A stretch of 64,000 nucleotides of DNA from Pseudomonadota bacterium (GCA_018242215.1 JAFECG010000023.1:62001-126000), one strand, 5' to 3'. Positions 35,351-46,520 are shown, counted from the first letter of the stretch. The notes: a model not told the origin generated them from the sequence alone. A program made the numbers and translations.

Positions 35351-38300
35351 CTAAGTGTGATCCGGATTTGTCCGTTGCGGCACCGCGTTCGCCTTGGAAG
35401 GTTGCAGCATCGGCAAGTTAGCGAGCCAACGTGAAAAACTTTCGAGATAAAGATAAACCACAGGCGTCGTGAAGAGCGTCAGGATCTGACTAACGAGAAG
35501 GCCGCCGACGATCGCGTAGCCTAGCGGTTGGCGGATCTCCGATCCCGTTCCGGTGCCAAGCATCAATGGTACGCCGCCAAGAAGGGCTGCCATCGTTGTC
35601 ATCAGAATCGGCCGGAACCGCAAAAGGCATGCCCTGCGGATGGCTTCGACTGGATTCATTTTGAGATCACGCTCGGCGGCGATCGCGAAATCGACAAGCA
35701 TGATGCCGTTCTTTTTGACGATGCCGATGAGCAGAATAATTCCGATGAGCGCGATCAGACTGAAGTCGAAGCCAAACAGCATCAATGTCGCCAGGGCTCC
35801 GACACCTGCCGAGGGCAGCGTCGAAAGAATGGTCAACGGATGAATGTAGCTTTCATAAAGAATTCCGAGAATGAGATAGACGACGATCAGCGCCGCGACG
35901 ATCAACATCGGCACAGTCGATAGCGAATCCTGAAATGCCTGGGCGTTGCCTTGGAAGGTCGAGGTGATCGTCGGAGGCATGCCGATGTCCGCTTCCGCCT
36001 GTTCGACAGCCGCGGTGGCTTCCCCTAGCGCAACGCCCTGGGCCAAATTGAAACTTAAGGTGATCGCCGGGAACTGGCCCTGATGACTGATCGAGAGAGG
36101 CTTCACGTTGTCAGTGGTCCATCTCGCGAAGACCGACAGCGGCACCTGTCCACCCGTGAGCGGAGACGTGATGTAAAGCTTTTGCAGCGTTTCCACATCG
36201 CCTTGAAGAGACGGCAACACTTCCATGATCACTTCGTACGTCGAGACTTGCGTGAAATACTGCGCGATCTGCCGCTGTCCGAATGCGTCGTAAAGCGTTG
36301 CGTCGATGAGATCTGGCGTAATTCCGTATCGCGCGGCCTGGTTGCGATCCACCGTGAGAGACAGGGTCGTGCCGGAGGTCTGCTGATCAGACGCAACATC
36401 ACGCAATTCCGGCAGGGACTTCATCTTCTCGAGAAGCTTTGGCGCCCAAGTGTTCAGTTCGTTGATGTCCGCGCTTTGCAAGGTGAACTGATATTGGGTT
36501 TTCGACGAGCGTCCTCCGATGTTCAGATCCTGCGCCGCCTGAAGGAATAGCTTGGCACCTTGAACTTTTGCGAGCTGCACCTGGAGGCGCGCTATGATCT
36601 GATCGGCCGTTGCGTGACGTTCTCCGCTCGGCTTCAGCGTAATATACATGCGCCCGGAATTGAGGGCGCTGCCACCGCCGATAGACATCGCAACGTGTGC
36701 AACGTCGGGATCTTTGCGAACGATGTCGCCGAGAACCTGCTGGTGGCGCAACATGTCGGCGAAGGAAATGTCTTGTGCTGCTTCCGATTGCCCAGTGATC
36801 AGGCCAGTGTCCTGCTGCGGAAAGAAGCCTTTCGGGATTAAAACAAACAGATAGATCGAGAGCGCAAAGGTTGCGAAAAATACGAGGAGCGTCACGAACT
36901 GGTGCCGTAAAACGACGTCAAGCCCGCGCTCATACGCTTTCAAAAGAGTATCGAACCCCTTTTCGCTGACTTTGTAGAGGCGACCGTGCCTCTGATCCTT
37001 CGCGTCCTTCAGGAAGCGAGATGCCATCATCGGGGTCAGCGTGAGAGACACGAATGCCGATATGAAAATCGTCATCGATAGAGTGACGGAGAATTCACGG
37101 AACAATCGGCCGACGATCCCACCCATCAGCAGCAGGGGAATGAGGACGGCGACCAGCGATACGCTGATCGATAGAATCGTAAAGCCGATCTCGCGCGAAC
37201 CTTTGATTGCGGCGTCCATCGGGCTGTCGCCCTCTTCGATGTAGCGCGTGATATTTTCGAGCATGACGATGGCGTCGTCGACGACGAAGCCGACTGAGAT
37301 TGTCAGAGCCATCAGCGAGAGATTGTCGAGACTATATCCGGCCAGCCACATGGCCGCGCATGTGCCGAGGAGCGCCAGCGGAACAGTAACGCTGGGAATG
37401 ACGGTCGCCCAGAAATTGCGTAAAAAAATGAAAATTACCATGACGACCAGCGCGATCGTCAGCAGGAGCGTAAACTGCACGTCGTGCACCGAGGCGCGTA
37501 TGGTTTGCGTCCGGTCACTCAGGACCGAAACATCGATCGCGGGCGGCATTGCCAGCGTGAGCTTCGGCAGGGCCGACATGATCCGATCGACGGTCTCGAT
37601 GACGTTCGCGCCGGGCTGTTTGAAGATGACGAGAAAGACGCCGCGCTTGCCATCTGCCCAGGCCGCCTGGCGTGTATCCTCCGGTCCCGTTATTGCCCTG
37701 CCGACGTCGCTGACACGGAGCGCCATGCCGTTGCGATAGGTGATGACGGCATCATTCCAATCCTTGGAGTCCGGCAACTGGTCGTTCGCGTAAATCGTGT
37801 ATGCGCGCTTGTCTCCGTTAATCGAGCCTTTTGCGGTATTTACTGTTTGCACGGCGAGCGCCGCCCGGACGTCCTCCATCGACAATCCCTTTGCGACGAG
37901 CTTCGCGGGATCGAGTTGGACACGAATGGCGGGTTTTTGCTGACCCCCGATCGAAACTTGCGCCACACCGGAGATCTGGCTGATTTTCTGAGCGAGTTTT
38001 GCTTCGACGTTATCGTCGACCTCGGTGAGCGGCAGCGTATCGGACGTAGCCCCGAGCAGCAGGATCGGAGAATCCGCCGGATTGACTTTACGGTAGCTCG
38101 GCGGGTTCGGCAGGTTCTTCGGAAGCTGTCCTTCAGCCGCGTTAATCGCCGATTGCACGTCGTTCGCAGCGGCATCGATATCGCGATCGAGATCGAACTG
38201 GATGGTAATCGAAGCGCTGTTCAGCGAGCTCGACGACGTCATTTGCGTGACCCCGGGGATCTGCGCAAATTGCGTTTCAAGAGGCTGCGCGATGGATGAG

Positions 38301-38485
38301 GCAACCGTGCTCGGATCAGCGCCCGGCAGTGTCGCCGATACCTGAATAGTGGGAAAGTCTACTTGCGGCAGGGGCGATACTGGCAGGAGTGGATAGGCGA
38401 TGATGCCGACGAAGACGATTCCGACCATCAAGAGTGACGTCGCAATCGGAAAACGGACAAACGGCTCCGAAATGCTGATCGCCAT
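35351..38485 (-). CDS. RND multidrug efflux pump, MdtB/MdtC-like (HAE1)
   Basis: A 1044-residue proton-driven exporter. [51 protein letters not shown] is the MdtB/MdtC-type N-terminus. Helix 4 carries [17 protein letters not shown] with the DD proton-relay pair. Two periplasmic porter/docking loops and 12 helices are present. Its substrates would be hydrophobic drugs, bile-salt-like compounds or similar. It lies 1 bp after the adaptor gene. Only one pump subunit is present, whereas E. coli uses the MdtB-MdtC pair, and no outer-membrane channel gene is adjacent. Confidence 0.9.
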   Translation of the reverse strand: MAISISEPFVRFPIATSLLMVGIVFVGIIAYPLLPVSPLPQVDFPTIQVSATLPGADPSTVASSIAQPLETQFAQIPGVTQMTSSSSLNSASITIQFDLDRDIDAAANDVQSAINAAEGQLPKNLPNPPSYRKVNPADSPILLLGATSDTLPLTEVDDNVEAKLAQKISQISGVAQVSIGGQQKPAIRVQLDPAKLVAKGLSMEDVRAALAVQTVNTAKGSINGDKRAYTIYANDQLPDSKDWNDAVITYRNGMALRVSDVGRAITGPEDTRQAAWADGKRGVFLVIFKQPGANVIETVDRIMSALPKLTLAMPPAIDVSVLSDRTQTIRASVHDVQFTLLLTIALVVMVIFIFLRNFWATVIPSVTVPLALLGTCAAMWLAGYSLDNLSLMALTISVGFVVDDAIVMLENITRYIEEGDSPMDAAIKGSREIGFTILSISVSLVAVLIPLLLMGGIVGRLFREFSVTLSMTIFISAFVSLTLTPMMASRFLKDAKDQRHGRLYKVSEKGFDTLLKAYERGLDVVLRHQFVTLLVFFATFALSIYLFVLIPKGFFPQQDTGLITGQSEAAQDISFADMLRHQQVLGDIVRKDPDVAHVAMSIGGGSALNSGRMYITLKPSGERHATADQIIARLQVQLAKVQGAKLFLQAAQDLNIGGRSSKTQYQFTLQSADINELNTWAPKLLEKMKSLPELRDVASDQQTSGTTLSLTVDRNQAARYGITPDLIDATLYDAFGQRQIAQYFTQVSTYEVIMEVLPSLQGDVETLQKLYITSPLTGGQVPLSVFARWTTDNVKPLSISHQGQFPAITLSFNLAQGVALGEATAAVEQAEADIGMPPTITSTFQGNAQAFQDSLSTVPMLIVAALIVVYLILGILYESYIHPLTILSTLPSAGVGALATLMLFGFDFSLIALIGIILLIGIVKKNGIMLVDFAIAAERDLKMNPVEAIRRACLLRFRPILMTTMAALLGGVPLMLGTGTGSEIRQPLGYAIVGGLLVSQILTLFTTPVVYLYLESFSRWLANLPMLQPSKANAVPQRTNPDHT

Positions 38486-38486
38486 G

Positions 38487-39650
38487 TCAGTTTCCGCCCG
38501 CGGTCATTTCGGTTGCCTGGATTTTGGAGCCCGACACCAAACGATACTGACCGTCGACGACGACTTTTTGCCCTTCCGAAAGTCCCTCGCTCACCACCGC
38601 TTCGCCAACGCCCGTCTGGCTGACCTTTATGGGCTGCACCGCCGCCGTGTTGTCCGTGTTGACGACGAACGCAAACAGGCCGTCGGGACCGTGTTGGACG
38701 ACACCTTCAGGAACGAGGAGCGCGTTCTTGATCGTTTCGATCAGCGTCTGCGCCGCCACAGACAGGCCCGGATATAAAATCTGGTCTGCATTTTGGAATG
38801 TGGCTTTCATACCGATTGTGCCGGTCGCTTGCGACACCGAATTGTCGATGAAGGCAAGGTGGCCGTGCGCCAGCGTCTTCAATCCATCCGAGCTGAAAGC
38901 ATCGACCGGCACCACGCCGGATGCAAGCGCTGCATTGATCGTGGGTATTCGTTCTTCCGGAGCAGTCAAGACGATCGAGATGGGCTGCAGCTGGACGATC
39001 GTGACGATGCCTGTCTGGTCAGCTGCATGCACGATATTGCCCGGATCAACCGTGCGAAATCCAATCTTCCCTGTCAGCGGTGATGAGATCGTCGTGTAAT
39101 CGAGTTGCGTCTGGGCGCTTTCGATCGCAGCGTCGTCCGCGGCGATCTGTGCCTGCTGCTGCGCGACGAGGGTCTTTTGCGTGTCGATCTGCTGTTGAGA
39201 TACGGCCAGCGAGCCGGCATTGAGGTAGCGCTCGAGATCTTTCTGCGCGTTGGTAAGCGTCGCCTGGTCGAGCTGCTTTTTCGCTTTGACTTGATCGAGC
39301 GCCGCCTGGTAGGGCCGCTTATCGATTTCGATGAGCGGATCGCCCTGCTTCACCATCTGTCCCTGTCTGAACAGAACCTTTGTGATCTGCCCGTCCACAC
39401 GGCTGCGCAGCGTCACCGTCCGATAAGGCTGAACGGTCCCGAGCCCGAGCAAATAGACGGGAAAGTCGCCCCTTTTTACCGACGTCACCGTTACCGGCAC
39501 GGGGCTGGAAGACCGCGTTTTCTGGCTCGCCGGAGCGCTGTGGTTCTTCAAAAACGAAAGCAGCGGCGCGCCCTGCCACCATGTGAGCGCCAAAATGCAC
39601 GCGACGATTACAAGTGCCCAATGCTTTCGTGACACGAGTTCCCCCCACAC
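38487..39650 (-). CDS. RND periplasmic adaptor, MdtA-like
   Basis: A 387-residue membrane fusion protein. One N-terminal helix (WALVIVACILALTWW) is followed by a linker, the lipoyl half-motif VTLRSRVDGQITKVLFRQGQMVKQGDPLIEIDKRPY, a coiled coil with QQQIDTQKTLVAQQQAQIAA, the second half AQTQLDYTTISSPLTGKIGFR, then beta-barrel and membrane-proximal domains. This matches MdtA. GTG 39650 has GGGGA 6 nt upstream; GTG 39635 with GGGGGGAA is an alternative. It is first in a two-gene operon with the pump. Confidence 0.87.
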   Translation of the reverse strand: MWGELVSRKHWALVIVACILALTWWQGAPLLSFLKNHSAPASQKTRSSSPVPVTVTSVKRGDFPVYLLGLGTVQPYRTVTLRSRVDGQITKVLFRQGQMVKQGDPLIEIDKRPYQAALDQVKAKKQLDQATLTNAQKDLERYLNAGSLAVSQQQIDTQKTLVAQQQAQIAADDAAIESAQTQLDYTTISSPLTGKIGFRTVDPGNIVHAADQTGIVTIVQLQPISIVLTAPEERIPTINAALASGVVPVDAFSSDGLKTLAHGHLAFIDNSVSQATGTIGMKATFQNADQILYPGLSVAAQTLIETIKNALLVPEGVVQHGPDGLFAFVVNTDNTAAVQPIKVSQTGVGEAVVSEGLSEGQKVVVDGQYRLVSGSKIQATEMTAGGN

Positions 39651-39956
39651 ACGATTTCCCCGCTAGCAAAGCGTACGGCTATGACATGGAGGCTTCAATG
39701 GCATAATCCGTAAGGCCGAGGTCAGCCGCTTTCCATCGAGCACAAGCGATGACCGGCTGAACCTCTGCATGTCACTCAGGACGGCGGTGTCTGCCCAGTC
39801 CTCCAGCAAAGGTCAACAGGTGCTCCGGCCGATCGATTAGCCGCCAAAGGCCGACGCCATCAATCTCGTTGAGATATGGCGGTCACGCAAATTGTCGGGG
39901 GACCAGATAGCGGAAGCGCGATAGGGGCAAAATGGATCAGATGCCATTATGAAAAA
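39651..39956. other. intergenic region between RND operon and tRNA-Asp
   Basis: About 305 bp with no coding frame that I trust. A 7-bp inverted repeat (TCAGCCG ... CGGCTGA) lies near 39721-39760. It should hold the RND operon promoter on the minus strand and the 3' trailer of tRNA-Asp. Confidence 0.5.
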
Positions 39957-40033
39957 TGGCGCGAGAGACGGGACTTGAACCCGCGGCCTCCGCCGTGACA
40001 GGGCGGCGCTCTAACCAACTGAGCTACTCCCGC
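39957..40033 (-). tRNA. tRNA-Asp (GTC)
   Basis: A 77-nt cloverleaf on the minus strand with CCA encoded. Acceptor GCGGGAG pairs with CTCTCGC (one G-U), the D-arm has AGCTCAGTTGGTTAGAGC, the anticodon loop is CTGTCAC (GTC), the T-loop is GGTTCAAGTCC and the discriminator is G, as expected for tRNA-Asp. Confidence 0.97.
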
Positions 40034-40158
40034 AATCCAGAAAGTGACGGGCGCCGAAGCGCCCGCCGTCACAGGGTCGGAATACGTGAAGGCCGCCCCG
40101 CCGTCAAGCCAGAGTTCCGGCCTTTCTCAGCCGATTTCAGGCGCAAGCGCCGCAGCCC

Positions 40159-40665
40159 TTATCTCCGCGGAACAAAATCGCGTTTGCCGATCTCGATGCC
40201 GTTGTGACGCAGGATGTCGTAGGCGGTGGCGCAGTGAAAGTAGAAGTTCGGGAAGGCTACGTGGAGCAGGTATTCGCGGCCGTTCATCGTCACCTCCTGG
40301 CCGCCGACCTTCAGGGTCAACTCGCGAGATTCCGCCCCTTCGAACTGCTCGGGCTTGTAGGCAGCAAGCAATGCTTGAATTTTCGCGATGCGGGCTTTCA
40401 GTTCCGGCCACGTCGTTTCAGTATCCGGGAAGCTCGGAATTTCGAGGCCCGCGAGACGAGCCGGTGCCGCCTTAGCGAAATCGGTCGCGAGCTGCACTTG
40501 GCGTGTCAGGTTGAACATGTCGGGATAGAGCCGCGAACCAAGGTAAACCGCGAAATCAATCTTCTTTGCGGCGGCTTGGTCGGCGGCCTTGGCGAGAAAC
40601 GCTTCAAGCGCTGCGAGCTGCTTCTGGAAGGTCGGAATCGCGACGTCGTACATCGATAGGGGCAT
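40159..40665 (-). CDS. DUF1993 family protein
   Basis: A 168-residue soluble protein of the DUF1993 family (DinB-like four-helix-bundle fold). The start MPLSMYDVAIPTFQKQLAALEAFLAKA, the LYPDMFNLTRQVQLATDFAK segment and the C-terminal LHVAFPNFYFHCATAYDILRHNGIEIGKRDF are the usual conserved parts. Biochemical function is unknown. It sits between two tRNA genes read in the same direction and could share their transcript. Confidence 0.85.
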   Translation of the reverse strand: MPLSMYDVAIPTFQKQLAALEAFLAKAADQAAAKKIDFAVYLGSRLYPDMFNLTRQVQLATDFAKAAPARLAGLEIPSFPDTETTWPELKARIAKIQALLAAYKPEQFEGAESRELTLKVGGQEVTMNGREYLLHVAFPNFYFHCATAYDILRHNGIEIGKRDFVPRR

Positions 40666-40774
40666 GGTTGTGCTTTCTTCGTTGGCTGCGAACGGAAGGC
40701 ACTCACTTAGGATGTAAGGGCGGTTGCTTCAACGAACCCGCGCCGAAGGCGGGTCGTGTGGCGCAAATCAAACC

Positions 40775-40849
40775 TGGTGGGCGGTGAGAGGGTCGAACTC
40801 CCGACATCCTCGGTGTAAACGAGGCGCTCTACCACTGAGCTAACCGCCC
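40775..40849 (-). tRNA. tRNA-Val (TAC)
   Basis: A 75-nt cloverleaf on the minus strand with CCA encoded. Acceptor GGGCGGT pairs with ACCGCCC, the anticodon stem CCTCG / CGAGG encloses TTTACAC (anticodon TAC), the T-loop is AGTTCGACC, and the discriminator is A. Confidence 0.97.
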
Positions 40850-40885
40850 GACGCGCCTTTGCTAGTCCGTCTGCAAAAGGCTGTC

Positions 40886-40922
40886 AAAATAAACACGCGC
40901 GCCGATTTCAGCAGCGCGCGTG
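40886..40922 (-). terminator. rho-independent terminator of hupB
   Basis: On the minus strand CACGCGCGC pairs perfectly with GCGCGCGTG around an 11-nt loop and is followed by TTTATTTT. It begins about 20 nt after the hupB stop. Confidence 0.88.
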
Positions 40923-40943
40923 AAAAAAAAGCGTGACGCAACC

Positions 40944-41222
40944 TTAGTTGATGTTCAGCGCGTCCTTGAGACCCTTGGCAGGCGTGAATTTGGGCACGCG
41001 GGACGCCGGGATCTGAATGGTCTTGCCGGTCGCAGGATTGCGACCTTCGCGTGCCTTGCGGGCCGCGACTTTGAAGGTGCCGAAATCGGGGATGCGCACT
41101 TCGTGACCGTCCTTCATCGCGGCTCGAATATGAGCGAGCACGGCGTCCACCACGCCGCTCGCCTTTTCCTTCGTCAGCTCGCAATCCCTCGCAACGGCAT
41201 CAATCAAATCTTTCTTGCTCAT
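40944..41222 (-). CDS. hupB: HU family nucleoid DNA-binding protein
   Basis: A 92-residue histone-like protein. MSKKDLIDAVARDCELTKEKASGVVDAVL forms the helical dimerisation part. FGTFKVAARKAREGRNPATGKTIQIPASRVPKFTPAKGLKD contains the DNA-contacting beta-arm with the RNPATG loop and the proline that intercalates. It bends and compacts DNA. The position after lon, with tRNA-Val next, is the usual alphaproteobacterial order. Confidence 0.95.
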   Translation of the reverse strand: MSKKDLIDAVARDCELTKEKASGVVDAVLAHIRAAMKDGHEVRIPDFGTFKVAARKAREGRNPATGKTIQIPASRVPKFTPAKGLKDALNIN

Positions 41223-41400
41223 CTCTTCTTTCCTTTAGTGTGGGAGGTGAGGCTTCGGTTCAGGGCTCGAAGCCCGAGGCGGCCATTTCGGGGAGAAGCG
41301 GGCCGCGCATGAAGGGCTACAAGCGCCCAATCGCCGGGTCCGTCAAGCGGAAAACGCCCGTATTTCCGGACAAAAGCGCATAGAAATGCTCGCTGCGCGC

Positions 41401-41445
41401 AAAAGAAAATACCCCCACACGGTTACCGCGCAGGGGTATTCTTTT
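41401..41445. terminator. terminator between lon and hupB
   Basis: AATACCCC / GGGGTATT forms the core stem, extended by AAAAG / CTTTT arms with a 2-nt bulge, around a loop of about 18 nt. T-rich ends on both strands (TTCTTTT on minus, CTTTTGT on plus) allow bidirectional action; for lon it lies 28 nt past the stop. Confidence 0.8.
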
Positions 41446-41472
41446 GTATAACTTTATTCTTCTCGAAAAAGA

Positions 41473-43899
41473 TCAGTGTGCGGTAATCCGCGCACCGCCT
41501 TTATCGGAGTCTTTCGCCTCAAGGGCTTCGGCTTCTGCAGCTTCGTCCCAGGTGATCGGCTCCGGTACGCGTACGAGTGCGACCTTCAGAACCTCATCCA
41601 GGCGCGATACCGGGATAATCTCCATCTTGGTCAACACTTCGCTCGGAATTTCCGCCAAATCCTTGGCGTTCTCTTCCGGGATGATGACTGTCTTGATACC
41701 GCCGCGCAGAGCCGCAAGGAGTTTTTCCTTAAGGCCGCCGATCGGCAGCACACGGCCACGTAGCGTGATCTCGCCTGTCATCGCGACATCCTTGCGGACG
41801 GGAATGCCCGTCAACACCGAGATGATCGCCGTCGTCATCGCGATACCAGCGGACGGACCATCCTTCGGCGTCGCGCCTTCCGGCACGTGAACGTGGATGT
41901 CGCGTTTCTCGAACAGCGAAGGATGAATGCCGAAGTCAACCGAGTGCGAGCGCACGTAGGCGTTCGCGGCCTGAATCGATTCCTTCATCACATCGCGCAG
42001 GTTGCCCGTGACGGTCATCCTGCCCTTGCCCGGCATCATGACGCCTTCGATTGTGAGCAGCTCGCCGCCGACTTCCGTCCAGGCCAGTCCGGTAACGATA
42101 CCGACCTGATCCTCGAGCTCGGCTTCGCCGAAGCGGAACTTCGGCACGCCGAGGAAGTCATGAACGTTCTCAGCGGTGACGACAATGGATGTCTTCGACG
42201 TCGTCAGGATTTCCTTCACGGCCTTGCGGGCGAGCTTGGCGATTTCGCGTTCGAGCGAACGCACGCCAGCTTCGCGCGTATAGCGGCGAATGACTTCCTT
42301 CAGAGCACCATCTTCGACCGTCCACTCGCCCTGTTCGAGCCCGTGAGCCGAATATTGCTCAGGGATCAAATGGCGCTTCGCGATCTCGAGCTTCTCGTCC
42401 TCCGTATAGCCCGCAAGGCGAATGATCTCCATGCGGTCCATCAGAGCGGGCGGAATGTTGAGCGTGTTCGCCGTCGTCACGAACATCACATTCGAAAGGT
42501 CATAGTCGACCTCCAGATAGTGGTCGTTGAACGTGGCGTTCTGCTCGGGATCCAACACTTCCAGCAGCGCCGCTGCCGGATCACCGCGGAAGTCCTGGCC
42601 CATCTTGTCGATCTCATCCAAGAGGAAGAGCGGGTTTGTCCGCTTCGCCTTCTTCATGGACTGGATGACCTTGCCCGGCATCGAGCCGATATAGGTCCGA
42701 CGGTGGCCACGGATTTCCGCCTCGTCACGAACGCCGCCCAAAGACATGCGCACGAATTCGCGGCCGGTCGCGTTGGCGATCGACTTGCCGAGCGACGTCT
42801 TGCCGACGCCCGGAGGCCCGACGAGGCACAGGATCGGCCCCTTCAGCTTGTTGGTGCGCGCCTGGACGGCGAGATACTCGAGGATGCGCTCTTTGACCTT
42901 CTCGAGGCCATAGTGCTCCTGATCGAGGATCGTCTGTGCTTCGGCTATATCCTTCTTGACCTTGCCTTTGATCCCCCACGGGATCGACAAGAGCCAATCG
43001 AGATAGTTGCGCACGACCGTCGCTTCGGCAGACATCGGCGACATCTGCTTCAGCTTCTTCAGCTCAGCCAGCGCCTTGTCCTTGGCTTCTTTCGACAGCT
43101 TGGTGTTCTCGATCTTTTCCTCGAACTCCGAGATATCGTCGCGCTCGTCGGAATCACCCAGCTCCTTCTGAATGGCCTTCATCTGCTCATTCAGATAGTA
43201 TTCGCGCTGCGTCTTCTCCATCTGGCGCTTGACGCGCGAGCGGATCTTACGCTCGACCTGAAGAACCGAGATTTCGCTTTCCATCAGCGTGTAGACGCGT
43301 TCCAGCCTCTCGGAGATGCTGGCGGTTTCCAGCACGTCCTGCTTGTCGGAAATCTTCACGGCAAGATGCGAGGCGATCGTATCGGCGAGCTTCGCGTAAT
43401 CCTCGATCTGGCCGACGTTACTCAGAACCTCTGGCGAGACCTTCTTGTTGAGTTTCACGTAGCTCTCGAACTGGGTCACAACCGAGCGTGCGAGGGCCTC
43501 AAGCTCATCCTTGGCACCCGGGACTTCGACGACCCGCTCGACCTCAGCTTCGAAATAATTGGCGTTCGAGGTATAGCGCGTGATCCGGGCGCGCGCGTTG
43601 CCTTCGACGAGGACCTTCACCGTCCCGTCAGGAAGCTTCAGAAGCTGCAGCACCGACGCGAGCGTGCCGATCTCGTAGATCGCGTCAGGAGCCGGATCAT
43701 CATCGCTGGCGTTCTTTTGCGCGGCCAGCAAAATCTGCTTGTCGGCACGCATGACTTCTTCGAGCGCCGCGATCGACTTCTCGCGTCCGACGAAGAGAGG
43801 GACGACCATGTAAGGAAAGACAACGATGTCCCGGAGCGGAAGAACTGGGAACAGCTCTTTGCCGGTAGCCTTTTCCTTGGTCTTTTTGTCTTCGCTCAT
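41473..43899 (-). CDS. lon: ATP-dependent protease Lon
   Basis: An 808-residue cytoplasmic AAA+ serine protease that degrades misfolded and regulatory proteins. The N-terminal substrate domain begins [27 protein letters not shown]. Walker A is [15 protein letters not shown] and Walker [11 protein letters not shown]. The proteolytic Ser is in [17 protein letters not shown] and the Lys follows in the P-domain. I chose ATG 43899 ([10 protein letters not shown]) with AGG upstream; the frame from 43956 adds 19 unlikely residues. An RpoH-type promoter with an exact consensus match lies about 210 bp upstream, after clpX, so lon can be heat-induced separately from clpPX. Confidence 0.97.
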   Translation of the reverse strand: MSEDKKTKEKATGKELFPVLPLRDIVVFPYMVVPLFVGREKSIAALEEVMRADKQILLAAQKNASDDDPAPDAIYEIGTLASVLQLLKLPDGTVKVLVEGNARARITRYTSNANYFEAEVERVVEVPGAKDELEALARSVVTQFESYVKLNKKVSPEVLSNVGQIEDYAKLADTIASHLAVKISDKQDVLETASISERLERVYTLMESEISVLQVERKIRSRVKRQMEKTQREYYLNEQMKAIQKELGDSDERDDISEFEEKIENTKLSKEAKDKALAELKKLKQMSPMSAEATVVRNYLDWLLSIPWGIKGKVKKDIAEAQTILDQEHYGLEKVKERILEYLAVQARTNKLKGPILCLVGPPGVGKTSLGKSIANATGREFVRMSLGGVRDEAEIRGHRRTYIGSMPGKVIQSMKKAKRTNPLFLLDEIDKMGQDFRGDPAAALLEVLDPEQNATFNDHYLEVDYDLSNVMFVTTANTLNIPPALMDRMEIIRLAGYTEDEKLEIAKRHLIPEQYSAHGLEQGEWTVEDGALKEVIRRYTREAGVRSLEREIAKLARKAVKEILTTSKTSIVVTAENVHDFLGVPKFRFGEAELEDQVGIVTGLAWTEVGGELLTIEGVMMPGKGRMTVTGNLRDVMKESIQAANAYVRSHSVDFGIHPSLFEKRDIHVHVPEGATPKDGPSAGIAMTTAIISVLTGIPVRKDVAMTGEITLRGRVLPIGGLKEKLLAALRGGIKTVIIPEENAKDLAEIPSEVLTKMEIIPVSRLDEVLKVALVRVPEPITWDEAAEAEALEAKDSDKGGARITAH

Positions 43900-44105
43900 T
43901 TCACTACCTATCCGCGTTGCGCCGGAGATTTTGCATAACCTACCGGCACATTCCACACCCGTTCCACTTTAGGAGCCACGCATCCCGCCCCTTTTGTGGC
44001 GACGGTCGACATGCTCGTGAGCGCGAGCGCGGGGTGAGACCCAAGCCCTAGACACCGGTTTTCGGAGAATTCTCGGCTGGCTGCTTGATGCCACTCCCTC
44101 CGAAC

Positions 44106-44133
44106 AAATAGGGACCGGCGTCCCGCAAACAAG
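44106..44133 (-). promoter_or_regulatory. RpoH (sigma-32) heat-shock promoter for lon
   Basis: On the minus strand CTTG at 44133-44130, then 17 nt, then CCTATTT at 44112-44106. This equals the alphaproteobacterial RpoH consensus CTTG-N17/18-CYTATNT at every fixed position. Transcription would start near 44098, giving a leader of about 200 nt before lon. Confidence 0.75.
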
Positions 44134-44176
44134 TCCCGGGACCAAGCTCCCGGAAAGCCTTAATTGTCGCGACGGG

Positions 44177-45427
44177 CTAGGCGGTCGAGCCTTTTTCCTC
44201 TGCCCGTTCCGAGTAGATCCGAAGCGGCTTCGCCGAGCCTTCCACGACTTCCGGACCGATCACGACTTCCTCGACGCCTTTGAGGGTCGGCAGGTCGTAC
44301 ATCGTGTCGAGAAGAATGCCTTCCATGATCGACCTGAGACCGCGGGCGCCTGTCTTGCGCTCGATCGCCTTGCGGGAAATCGCCCGCAGTGCGTCGAGCG
44401 TGATCGTCAGCTTGACGTCTTCCATCTCGAAAAGGCGCTGGTACTGCTTGACGATGGCATTCTTCGGCTCGGTCAGGATCTGAACGAGAGCGGCTTCATC
44501 GAGATCCTCAAGCGTCGCGATGACCGGCAGACGGCCGATGAACTCAGGGATCAGACCGAACTTCAGGAGATCTTCGGGTTCGACATTGCGCAAAATTTCG
44601 CCGGTGCGCCGCTCATCAGGCCCGCTGACACGCGCCGAGAAGCCGATCGAGGAACCCTTGCCACGCCGCGAGATGATCTTCTCGAGCCCTGCGAACGCGC
44701 CTCCGCAGATGAAAAGGATATTCGTGGTGTCGACCTGCAGAAATTCCTGCTGCGGGTGCTTGCGGCCGCCCTGCGGAGGCACGGAGGCGACGGTGCCTTC
44801 CATGATCTTCAGAAGCGCCTGCTGCACGCCCTCTCCCGAGACATCACGCGTGATGGAGGGGTTGTCAGACTTGCGGCTGATCTTGTCGACTTCGTCGATA
44901 TAGACGATGCCACGTTGCGCCCGCTCGACGTTGTAGTCAGCTGACTGCAGCAGCTTCAGTATAATGTTCTCGACATCTTCGCCGACGTAGCCTGCCTCGG
45001 TGAGCGTCGTCGCGTCCGCCATCGTGAACGGAACATCGAGAATACGCGCCAGCGTCTGAGCGAGCAGCGTCTTGCCCGATCCCGTCGGACCGACGAGCAG
45101 GATGTTCGACTTCGCCAGCTCCACGTCGTTGTTCTTCGAGGCGTGGTTCAGACGCTTGTAGTGGTTGTGAACCGCGACGGAGAGAACGCGCTTCGCGTGG
45201 TATTGGCCGATAACGTAGCTGTCGAGGACGTTGCAAATCTCCTGCGGCGTCGGAACGCCATCGCGTGATTTGACCAGCGTGTTCTTGTTCTCTTCGCGGA
45301 TGATGTCCATGCAGAGCTCGACGCATTCATCGCAGATGAATACCGTCGGGCCAGCAATCAGTTTGCGAACCTCATGCTGGCTCTTGCCGCAGAATGAGCA
45401 GTAAAGAGTGTTCTTCTCTTGAGCCAT
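44177..45427 (-). CDS. clpX: ClpX, ATP-dependent unfoldase of ClpXP
   Basis: A 416-residue AAA+ unfoldase that feeds substrates to ClpP. The N-terminal zinc domain has [18 protein letters not shown] and [10 protein letters not shown]. Walker A is [15 protein letters not shown], Walker [11 protein letters not shown], and the sensor/arginine segment is [15 protein letters not shown]. The IGF-type loop that docks on ClpP is present as IGFSAR. GGAAGGTGAG precedes the ATG. It lies 341 bp after clpP and 277 bp before lon on the same strand. Confidence 0.97.
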   Translation of the reverse strand: MAQEKNTLYCSFCGKSQHEVRKLIAGPTVFICDECVELCMDIIREENKNTLVKSRDGVPTPQEICNVLDSYVIGQYHAKRVLSVAVHNHYKRLNHASKNNDVELAKSNILLVGPTGSGKTLLAQTLARILDVPFTMADATTLTEAGYVGEDVENIILKLLQSADYNVERAQRGIVYIDEVDKISRKSDNPSITRDVSGEGVQQALLKIMEGTVASVPPQGGRKHPQQEFLQVDTTNILFICGGAFAGLEKIISRRGKGSSIGFSARVSGPDERRTGEILRNVEPEDLLKFGLIPEFIGRLPVIATLEDLDEAALVQILTEPKNAIVKQYQRLFEMEDVKLTITLDALRAISRKAIERKTGARGLRSIMEGILLDTMYDLPTLKGVEEVVIGPEVVEGSAKPLRIYSERAEEKGSTA

Positions 45428-45768
45428 GTGTTCTCACCTTCCGTGCAAGCCCATCATCAGGATGTTCTTGCTTTGGTCCGCTCTTTCACGTCCGGTGCGG
45501 AGCCGATTCTGCGGCGACGTGAACTCCATAATCGATCTGAGCACGCTACCGTTCTGCAGATCAAGATTGGATTAATGGAGCCCAGCCAGCCACAGCTCGC
45601 AAGCGGCGCTATTGCCACAGTTGATAAACGTCCAGGCAACACCGTCGATTCAATACGAGCATTTACCTAAACTCATTCGCCGATGTGCGGCGTTTGTTCT
45701 TTTGAGGGGCGATGTGTCGCTCGCCCCCTTCGATATTGTGCCGTCGCGCTAACGTTGCATCCGCACTG
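45428..45768. other. clpP-clpX intergenic region
   Basis: About 340 bp without a credible gene. A 7-bp hairpin GGGGCGA / TCGCCCC at 45706-45727 follows clpP by about 40 nt. No T-tract and no exact RpoH motif were found; a clpX promoter may still lie here. Confidence 0.5.
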
Positions 45769-46422
45769 CTAGCCAGTGACCTTGCCCGTTTCGAACACGC
45801 CGCTTTCAACTTCGTCGCGGCTCTCGAGTACCTTGTCGATCAGCCCGAAGTCGCGCGCCTGATCGGCGGTCATGAAGTAATCGCGGTCCAACGTCTTGTC
45901 GACGGTCTCGTAGGTCTGACCCGTGTGCTTCACATAGGTTTCATTGAGGCGCCGCTTCATCTTGATGATGTCCTCGGCGTGGCGCTCGATATCGGAGGCT
46001 TGGCCGGAAAAGCCGCCGGACGGCTGGTGCACCATGACGCGCGCGTTCGGCAGCGCGTAGCGCATGCCCTTGGCTCCGGCGCAGAGCAGAAGCGATCCCA
46101 TCGATGCCGCCTGCCCGATGCACAGCGTTGCAACCGCCGGCTTCACGAACTGCATCGTGTCGTAGATTGCCATACCCGCCGTGACGACGCCGCCCGGCGA
46201 GTTGATGTACATCGAGATCTCTTTTTTCGGGTTCTCCGACTCGAGGAACAAAAGCTGCATGCAGATCGATGCGGCCATATGATCTTCGACGGGGCCGGTC
46301 ACGAAGATGATGCGCTCCTTGAGAAGCCGCGAAGGCAAGTCATAGCCGCGCTCTCCGCGCGTCGTCTGCTCGACGACCATCGGCCAGAAGGTGTTCGTCA
46401 ACGTATTGATCGGATCGCGCAT
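45769..46422 (-). CDS. clpP: ClpP, proteolytic subunit of ClpXP/ClpAP
   Basis: A 217-residue serine protease that forms the 14-mer barrel. The catalytic Ser is in [16 protein letters not shown], the His in [10 protein letters not shown] and the Asp in [39 protein letters not shown] forms the handle region. A short N-terminal propeptide-like stretch precedes [15 protein letters not shown]-type sequence. It follows tig by about 100 bp, the standard order tig-clpP-clpX-lon. Confidence 0.97.
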   Translation of the reverse strand: MRDPINTLTNTFWPMVVEQTTRGERGYDLPSRLLKERIIFVTGPVEDHMAASICMQLLFLESENPKKEISMYINSPGGVVTAGMAIYDTMQFVKPAVATLCIGQAASMGSLLLCAGAKGMRYALPNARVMVHQPSGGFSGQASDIERHAEDIIKMKRRLNETYVKHTGQTYETVDKTLDRDYFMTADQARDFGLIDKVLESRDEVESGVFETGKVTG

Positions 46423-46520
46423 CGCCTTCGTCTTTCCTCATCTCGGTAGGCCGGCAGTGCGCCGCGCCCACCTCACTCGCACACTTCAAGTCTGCCCGAG
46501 AGGTAACCCACCCGAAGACA

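Noticed and set aside
39651-39956. Possible remnant of a mobile element next to tRNA-Asp
   Set aside because: No integrase or transposase motif, no direct repeats of the tRNA 3' end, only a 7-bp inverted repeat.
41887-43938. 683-residue open frame on the plus strand, antisense to lon
   Set aside because: Long antisense frames are common opposite GC-rich conserved genes. Lon is certain on the minus strand, and this product is Leu/Arg/Asp/His-rich with no family motif.
45769-46449. Plus-strand frame of 245 residues opposite clpP
   Set aside because: ClpP with its complete catalytic triad is unambiguous on the minus strand.
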